From Diphasiastrum complanatum (Eukaryota; Streptophyta; Lycopodiopsida; Lycopodiales; Lycopodiaceae): 36,761 nt of DNA. The stretch covers positions 1 through 36,761 of the forward strand of contig MU835738.1 in the NCBI GenBank assembly GCA_029204225.1. The letters are read 5' to 3'. Each line of letters begins with the position of its first letter. The stretch's first letter is position 1. The translations under genes and the position numbers were made by a program. Positions 33,201 to 36,761 of this stretch are shown piece after piece. The notes under the pieces were generated by a model, which did no database searches, was not told where the DNA came from, and worked only from the letters and a program-made list of their open reading frames with translations.

Positions 33201-34537
33201 AAAATGACATATAATAAAGTGTTCAGATCTATAGTCCACGTGCATGTCCTTATGCATGATACATGGCCTTTAGCTGGGGCCCTACTTGAAAGGAGATGAC
33301 TTTCATTACTAAAAAATCTAGACTTTCAATATTCTAATTGACATGTCCTTGTTGGAGTGAATTGGAATATGCCATCAACCCTGGGTCATCAAATGATTAT
33401 GTGCTGACTGTAGGCTCTATGTCTGAATGACCTAGTAATTTGGATGTTCATGTGATCTTGCTGCTCTCTCCCACCTTGCATAGGTCTTTGAAAAATAGCT
33501 GAATCATGTTGGCTATGCAGGATTTGTGCCTTCTATGGTCATCTTGGTTGCACTGTCAATTGTGCTTGATGTGATGTACTTTCATTCTAGGAACATGGTT
33601 TTTTGTGCGGCTGAGGATGGAAAAATAATGATCTTTTGCTTCCAGTCCGGGCATAATCAGGTTCATTTCTTATTTGATCCAGAGACACAATGCGACGGTT
33701 ACAGTAATACACAAGCACACCTTGAATGCTGCTGAGATCACCAGGAAAGCAGACATTGTGGTATCTGCAACAGGCCAAGCTCACCTTGTTCGGGGGCATT
33801 GGCTTAAACGTGGTGCCATAGTCATCGACATTGGAATTTGTGTCGTGAAGGTATTTTTCAGGAAAGTGTTTCCAGCTCCCCTTACAATTTGCACTGCTCA
33901 GAAAAACCCAGTATAGCCTAATATGCCAATTGTTGAAATTAGCATTTCACTGACTGGTTTCAAACTTGTAGGTAGTTTTACCTATAGCCAAAATTCACTA
34001 GTTTTAGTTATACATTTTAGATTCATAGGTTTGATTCTACTGTCTTACCACCTTGATTTACTTTATATGAGGGTTGCTTTTAGATTTTTGTTAAAAGCAC
34101 TGCATACAAGCACTTATCCAGTAGTTTGTCTTCAAAAGTCGATAGCTGTAATTCGGGTGCCAAGGGAGAAAATGAACTCTTAACTCTGGTAAAGTCCTGG
34201 TCTTCAAGAATCGTAGTCACTCAACTGACTGAACTCCCTTTAATCTCATATCACTATAGCCAAGCTTTTGTAGGACAATTATCCATTAGTCTGCATATTT
34301 CAAGTTATTTTTGTGTATTTGACAATCTAAAAGCAGCTGAGAGATGTTCATCTGGTTTTGCAACAGGATTCAGCTTCAGATTTGGGCTATCGTTTGGTGG
34401 GGGACGTTTGCTTTGAAGAAGCAGAACAGGTTGCTTCTGCAATAACACCTGTTCCTGGAGGTGTTGGTCCCATGACTATTGCAATGCTACTTTCCAATAC
34501 ACTTCAGTCTGCTCGCTCAGCATTTGGGAGTTTGTAG
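19018..34537 (+). CDS. FOLD: FolD-type methylenetetrahydrofolate dehydrogenase/cyclohydrolase (5 exons)
   Basis: The family interconverts 5,10-methylene-, 5,10-methenyl- and 10-formyl-tetrahydrofolate using NADP, supplying one-carbon units. Exons: 19018-19213 (inferred), 21193-21524, 28391-28627, 33683-33850, 34367-34537; 367 residues, no stops. Residues 1-65 are rich in Arg/Lys and look like an organelle presequence; the catalytic and NADP domains fill the rest. Tyr123, Gln171 and Asp194 match human Y52, Q100 and D125. The PGGVGPMTI signature and EKDVDGLHP are intact. Departures: Val127 at the catalytic Lys position (human K56), Cys242 in GCSNIVG (human R173), Lys266 (human S197), VQHPLP for VQLPLP, and GICVVK for the usual GI/GT..V.D. 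Intron phases are 1,0,0,0. The gene looks structurally intact but may have altered activity. An alternative start is the ATG at 21219, giving a cytosolic-length 293-residue product. Confidence 0.88.
19214..21192 (+). other. FolD intron 1 (inferred), no element recognised
   Basis: About 2 kb of AT-rich sequence. A frame at 19606-20010 (about 135 residues, containing [15 protein letters not shown]) shows no domain; it could be an alternative first exon or chance. Nothing repeated or transposon-like is visible. Confidence 0.5.
21193..21524 (+). CDS. FOLD: FolD exon 2 (N-terminal catalytic domain)
   Basis: The acceptor CTTTCAG ends at 21192 and the donor GTAAGA begins at 21525. It encodes SSSPRFSS and then [33 protein letters not shown] and [11 protein letters not shown]. 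The codon at 21375-21377 is GTG (Val) where the catalytic Lys is expected; the Tyr four residues before and the Gln at 21507-21509 are kept. The 306 bases from ATG 21219 are exactly 102 codons, so the exon ends in phase 0. Confidence 0.95.
21525..22485 (+). other. FolD intron 2, left part
   Basis: AT-rich intron sequence with no recognised element. It ends just before the short direct repeat at 22486. The complete intron 2 is 21525-28390. Confidence 0.6.
22486..22535. repeat. perfect 24-bp direct repeat
   Basis: Copies 22486-22509 and 22512-22535 (core GAATTCTGATGTCATGACTC) separated by two bases. Confidence 0.95.
22861..22918. repeat. (AG)29 microsatellite
   Basis: A pure AG run of 58 bases directly ahead of the hAT-like fragment. 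Confidence 0.98.
22929..23174 (+). pseudogene. hAT BED-like zinc-finger fragment
   Basis: From ATG 22929 ([14 protein letters not shown]) to a stop at 23172-23174. It has the DPLWEH opening of plant BED fingers, the Cys pair in [14 protein letters not shown], and a late Cys in [10 protein letters not shown]. The His normally seen before the last Cys is not in place, so zinc binding is doubtful. BED fingers bind transposon DNA ends. Confidence 0.65.
24810..24899 (+). pseudogene. hAT transposase catalytic-region scrap (DUF659-like)
   Basis: A 29-residue open piece: [20 protein letters not shown], then VSSCMGK. The SDGW.N....ILN.LVSS pattern is the well-conserved block of DUF659/hAT transposases that carries a catalytic Asp. 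It ends at a TGA (24897-24899). Confidence 0.7.
25179..25562 (+). pseudogene. hAT transposase central/C-terminal fragment
   Basis: 127 residues. From about 25258 [19 protein letters not shown], then [20 protein letters not shown] and GFMLGLL follow the helical region of plant hAT transposases (normally ...L..MV...EW..., FW......L.PI..VLR). It lacks the dimerisation domain. The first 25 residues do not match the family. Confidence 0.7.
25563..26350. other. intron stretch, probably interior of an antisense LTR element
   Basis: About 790 bases with no frame of note. It lies downstream, on the minus strand, of the primer site at 26351-26362, so it would be that element's leader. No gag is seen. 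Confidence 0.35.
26351..26362 (-). other. antisense primer binding site (initiator tRNA-Met type)
   Basis: GCTCTGATACCA on the plus strand is TGGTATCAGAGC on the minus strand, identical to the primer sites at 2771 and 12718. A minus-strand LTR should start at about 26363 and extend to the right; its other end is not located. Confidence 0.65.
26885..26990 (+). other. possible tRNA-derived (SINE-like) fragment with palindrome
   Basis: TAGCTCAGAGGCAGAGC (26891-26907) matches an A box with a perfect D-arm stem GCTC/GAGC. GGTTCGAAC (26939-26947) matches a B box. The 48-base spacing is that of a tRNA. The T and anticodon stems do not pair, so it is not a functional tRNA. A 9-bp palindrome, GGTTCGAAC T GTTCGAACC, follows at 26967-26985. 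Confidence 0.3.
27025..27311. repeat. GT-rich minisatellite with (GA)33 core
   Basis: Imperfect TGTGTGAG/TGTGAGTG repeats flank a pure GA run at 27146-27211. Frames across it are compositional artefacts. Confidence 0.95.
27312..28390 (+). other. FolD intron 2, right part
   Basis: About 1.1 kb with only short frames (for example 27843-28076) and no recognised element. It ends in a pyrimidine-rich tract and the acceptor TTGCAG. Confidence 0.6.
28391..28627 (+). CDS. FOLD: FolD exon 3 (catalytic/NADP-binding hinge)
   Basis: Acceptor TTGCAG before 28391, donor GTACTT at 28628; 79 codons in phase 0. It contains [29 protein letters not shown] and [12 protein letters not shown]. The GRS motif of the family is GCS here (TGC at 28586-28588). 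Confidence 0.96.
28628..29860 (+). other. FolD intron 3, left part
   Basis: AT-rich intron with no recognised gene. Its last ~400 bases may belong to the 3' end of the antisense copia that follows, since a minus-strand purine run (AAGGGGGG) lies at about 29890-29897. The full intron 3 is 28628-33682. Confidence 0.5.
29896..30342 (-). pseudogene. antisense copia RNase H, two pieces
   Basis: The first piece (30142-30342) gives [20 protein letters not shown] and [10 protein letters not shown]. The second (29896-30126) gives [20 protein letters not shown], then [12 protein letters not shown]. They lie in different frames. Typical copia RNase H end blocks, clearly decayed. Confidence 0.87.
30300..30497 (-). 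pseudogene. antisense copia RT N-terminal fragment
   Basis: [20 protein letters not shown], then [12 protein letters not shown], is the entry to copia RT. Homology ends at about 30310 and the next recognisable sequence is RNase H, so the YVDD palm is deleted. Confidence 0.85.
30967..31326 (-). pseudogene. antisense copia integrase fragment
   Basis: 120 residues on the minus strand: [12 protein letters not shown] (first Asp), [28 protein letters not shown] (second Asp) and [12 protein letters not shown], where the usual catalytic Glu position (NGVAER) reads NGVAKR. The catalytic Glu is thus replaced by Lys, in addition to truncation on both sides. Confidence 0.9.
31355..31700 (-). pseudogene. 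antisense copia gag fragment
   Basis: Minus-strand gag with [19 protein letters not shown] near its start, an internal TAG, and then [17 protein letters not shown] and [20 protein letters not shown]. This is the UBN2-type gag of plant copia elements. It ends abruptly before the zinc knuckle. Confidence 0.8.
31711..32987. other. FolD intron 3 stretch with no recognised feature
   Basis: About 1.3 kb. Frames at 31996-32298 (plus, 100 residues) and 32479-32751 (minus, 90 residues) show no domain I know. The left ~280 bases could be leader of the antisense copia. Confidence 0.5.
32988..33133. repeat. 55-bp direct duplication
   Basis: Copies 32988-33042 and 33079-33133 share CTAAGGACCTAGAGTTTGCA and a GAGGCTC end, with about six to seven mismatches; start-to-start distance is 91 bases. 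Confidence 0.85.
33683..33850 (+). CDS. FOLD: FolD exon 4 (NADP-binding domain)
   Basis: Acceptor ATCCAG before 33683, donor GTATTT at 33851; 56 codons in phase 0. It encodes [27 protein letters not shown] and [13 protein letters not shown]. In the NADP-phosphate pocket HS is replaced by HK (AAG at 33713-33715). Confidence 0.95.
33851..34366 (+). other. FolD intron 4 (516 bp)
   Basis: Begins GTATTTTT, ends TTGCAACAG; AT-rich, no element seen. The only short intron of the gene. Confidence 0.9.
34367..34537 (+). CDS. FOLD: FolD exon 5 (C terminus)
   Basis: Acceptor CAACAG before 34367; 56 codons then TAG 34535-34537. It encodes [19 protein letters not shown], then [19 protein letters not shown], the second FolD signature, fully conserved, and ends AFGSL. 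Confidence 0.97.
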   Translation, partial: DSASDLGYRLVGDVCFEEAEQVASAITPVPGGVGPMTIAMLLSNTLQSARSAFGSL

Positions 34538-34706
34538 TTTATTAGGAGTTGATGGAATTTTGTCCTTGTATATGAAACACTATCAAGATTCAGGCACTAC
34601 TCGCTCTGTTGCATGACATTTGCAGCAACAATATTGATTTCATGCTGTGAGCAATAGATAAGTTCCATGCTGTAAATTATGTTGTTATGAAGTAATAGTA
34701 AGACCA

Positions 34707-34712
34707 AATAAA
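34707..34712 (+). terminator. candidate polyadenylation signal
   Basis: AATAAA 170 bases after the FolD stop codon, at a usual 3' UTR distance. Plant signals are loose, so this is a candidate only. Confidence 0.4.
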
Positions 34713-36761
34713 TAGCTTAAAGAAGAGTCTAACACATGATCCCTCATCTCACAATTTGATGCATTGGGCATTATATGTCAGAAATTTCCTGATTTTGCTA
34801 TTACACCGAATGCCCATGGGCTTTTTCTTTAAGGGCATCATGTATGTATGTCCATGGGCTTTTTGTGTAAATGGCACTATGCCTATGGCTTTTTTGTATT
34901 TAATTGTATTATGCCAAAAAGCCGATGGCTATTCCATGTGTAGGGGATTATATGCGCAACATAGGGTGTCTATAAAGCAATGTTTTTTTCTTCGTCCTTG
35001 TCCTAACAACATAAAGAACAGATTGCTGGGAAGGTTTTTATGAGCACAACAAAGGCACTTGTATTCACTACCAATTTATCCAACTTGTTTGCATGCTATG
35101 CAAAAATTGTGATATTACAAAGTTTGCACAGATGCAGGAATTATTGTGAACGTATGTCAGAATGGAATTCGTCTAGACATCAGAACATGTGCCGAAATGC
35201 TGATGAAATATCCTTGCAAATGTTATCGCAAATAAAAATTACAAAAGGAATTTAATCTACTTATAAAAAAGGTCATAATAACAGGGAAAGCCTACTTGAA
35301 CCAAAAATACATGATGATGATCAAGCGTATTAAATAGGAAAATCCTATGTGAGATGAAATAAGATGGAAGTCACACCTTAAAAAGTTATCGTTGATGTCC
35401 AAGGGAGAAAAAATAAATAGGGCTTTCAGTTGGTTTGATTTTATGTCCTCGATGGACATAAAGAATGGAGTGTTTCTAGTTGCTTCCAAGTAATCATTCA
35501 ACATCAAGAATAGTACCACAGGAATGGCATGCACACACCAGCTCAGGGGCATGTGCTCACACGCGCACACAATTTGTGCTTCATTTCTATTTTCTATGAG
35601 CTCTAAATTTTAACTTGATTGTGATGATCAATGTCAAAATGGAGCAGGAACCTAGGAATTTGCATAAAGCATGGATCATTCCTATTGCTTGATTGAATTG
35701 CAAGAATTGATGGATAGACACTACTAAAAGAATACAGATTGATAAAGGAATTGGGCTAAGGTTAGTTTGCAAAGAAAGTATCATTTTTGATGTCAGGTAA
35801 AAGTTTAGCTTTATGCCACATTGGGCATCAAGGAGTCATTATGGATCTTTGCCGACTTGACAGATGGATTTAGAACAACAAAATTAGGGTCGGTGAGGGT
35901 TGAATCCTTGAAAAAAGTCATTTAATGTAGTAGTTGGGTGATGGAGCTAGGCCTATCTAGACACCCTAAACCTCATCAGATCTACAAAATCTTCGTCAGA
36001 TTTCCATATTGGTCAGAAACCTTGGTCGACTTTTTTGGTAGCTATTTTCACAGTATTGTAGACGCCTGTCAAATTTTTTTCCAAAACTCACCTGCCAAAA
36101 CAGCTCCAAATTAGCCTATATAAGGTCCAAATTTGATTCATATCTCACCAAGGCTAGTGGAGCTCTTGCAAATTTTTCTCACGATCAAATTTTTTTAATA
36201 CTATCTACAAGCATTTTGATACACACTCTACTCGCTTTTATCTTCTTGCAATCATGTCTTCGATCGAGAATCTGATACCTCCGCCTCTCTTGCCTCACTC
36301 ATCAAGATGGATGTTCCTGTAGAACATGAAAAATTTTGCTGAATGAGTAATCCTCGCCGAGCCTCTTCTCAAGGCGATGGGCATTCATGCTACAATATTT
36401 TCATATAAAATCAATACAGAATTCATTAGTATGGCCTTTGGCACTTCTTGAAGTTTTGTGTGAAGTACCAAGGAGTAGAGCACAAGGTGCGAGTTACTGA
36501 GGCCACCCTTGCTGCCATAGGAATAGTTTATGGGGGACTTAGGCCTAGCCCATCCCACAAAGTGCCATAGCATCATAAAGCCATTCTTGGATCTCAAAAA
36601 CCCTCAGGTCCTAACAAATGATGGCTATTTGATCGAGGCCATTCGTGATCCTATCGTGCAAGCCGCGCAAATTTGCTGAATCACTCTCTTATGGTTGGCA
36701 ATTTGTGCAAAGAAAGAATTTCATCGTAGGTGTTGCACCGAATCGTTGAATCACACAAGGA
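34713..36761. other. downstream intergenic DNA, no gene recognised
   Basis: About 2 kb. At 34812-34935 the phrase CCATGGGCTTTTT recurs four times in degraded form (34814, 34852, 34882, 34922), a weak short-period repeat. The rest gives only short frames with stops at the frequency expected by chance. Confidence 0.5.

Noticed and set aside
33526-33735. Frame overlapping the start of FolD exon 4 in another phase
   Set aside because: Shadow of the exon; the exon phase is fixed by splice sites and homology.
36254-36761. Single-frame peptide near the right end (MSSIENLIPPPLLPHSSRW...)
   Set aside because: I counted about eight stops in some 170 codons, which is the chance rate, and no domain is recognisable.

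Overview
This is a nuclear genomic window from a flowering plant. It holds one split gene, with consensus GT...AG splice sites, surrounded by plant-type Ty3/gypsy, Ty1/copia and hAT elements. Long CT/GA and CA/TA microsatellites and degenerate CCCTAAA-like (plant telomere-type) repeats are also present. No prokaryotic or organellar gene organisation is visible. I cannot name the species.

Layout. Positions 1-2590 are a decayed sense Ty3/gypsy pol (RT, RNase H, integrase), cut off by a Ty1/copia element at 2591-8047. The copia element has a truncated 5' LTR, an initiator-Met primer site, gag, protease, integrase, an RT lacking its catalytic core, RNase H and a 3' LTR. All of it is riddled with stops. 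Positions 8048-11790 are gene-free and rich in simple repeats, inverted repeats and telomere-like repeats. Positions 11796-17038 are a structurally complete, fairly young, non-autonomous gypsy element (920-bp LTRs, 5-bp target duplication GGGAC) that carries only gag and protease. It sits inside the 3' LTR of an older antisense chromovirus, whose chromodomain and integrase end lie at 17236-18268. A chimeric LTR-like fragment follows to about 18630.

The gene. From about 19018 to 34537 on the + strand lies a FolD-type methylenetetrahydrofolate dehydrogenase/cyclohydrolase gene. Four exons are certain (21193-21524, 28391-28627, 33683-33850, 34367-34537). An inferred first exon (19018-19213) supplies an Arg/Lys-rich, organelle-targeting-like N terminus and joins in the correct phase. 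The model gives 367 residues, typical for an organellar plant FolD. The exons have no stops and good splice sites. However, residues matching the catalytic Lys and the NADP-phosphate contacts of the human enzyme are replaced, so it may be a divergent or functionally altered paralogue. Its introns are swollen to 2, 6.9 and 5 kb by mobile DNA: a decayed hAT transposon, an antisense LTR-element primer site, a possible tRNA-derived fragment and an antisense copia remnant.

The items most worth a second look are the array of five similar GTGCT...AGCAC stem-loops in the leader of the gag-only element (with a sixth in each LTR), the FolD active-site substitutions, and the 47-residue tandem duplication where pol would be expected. 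Positions 34713-36761 hold nothing I can support.
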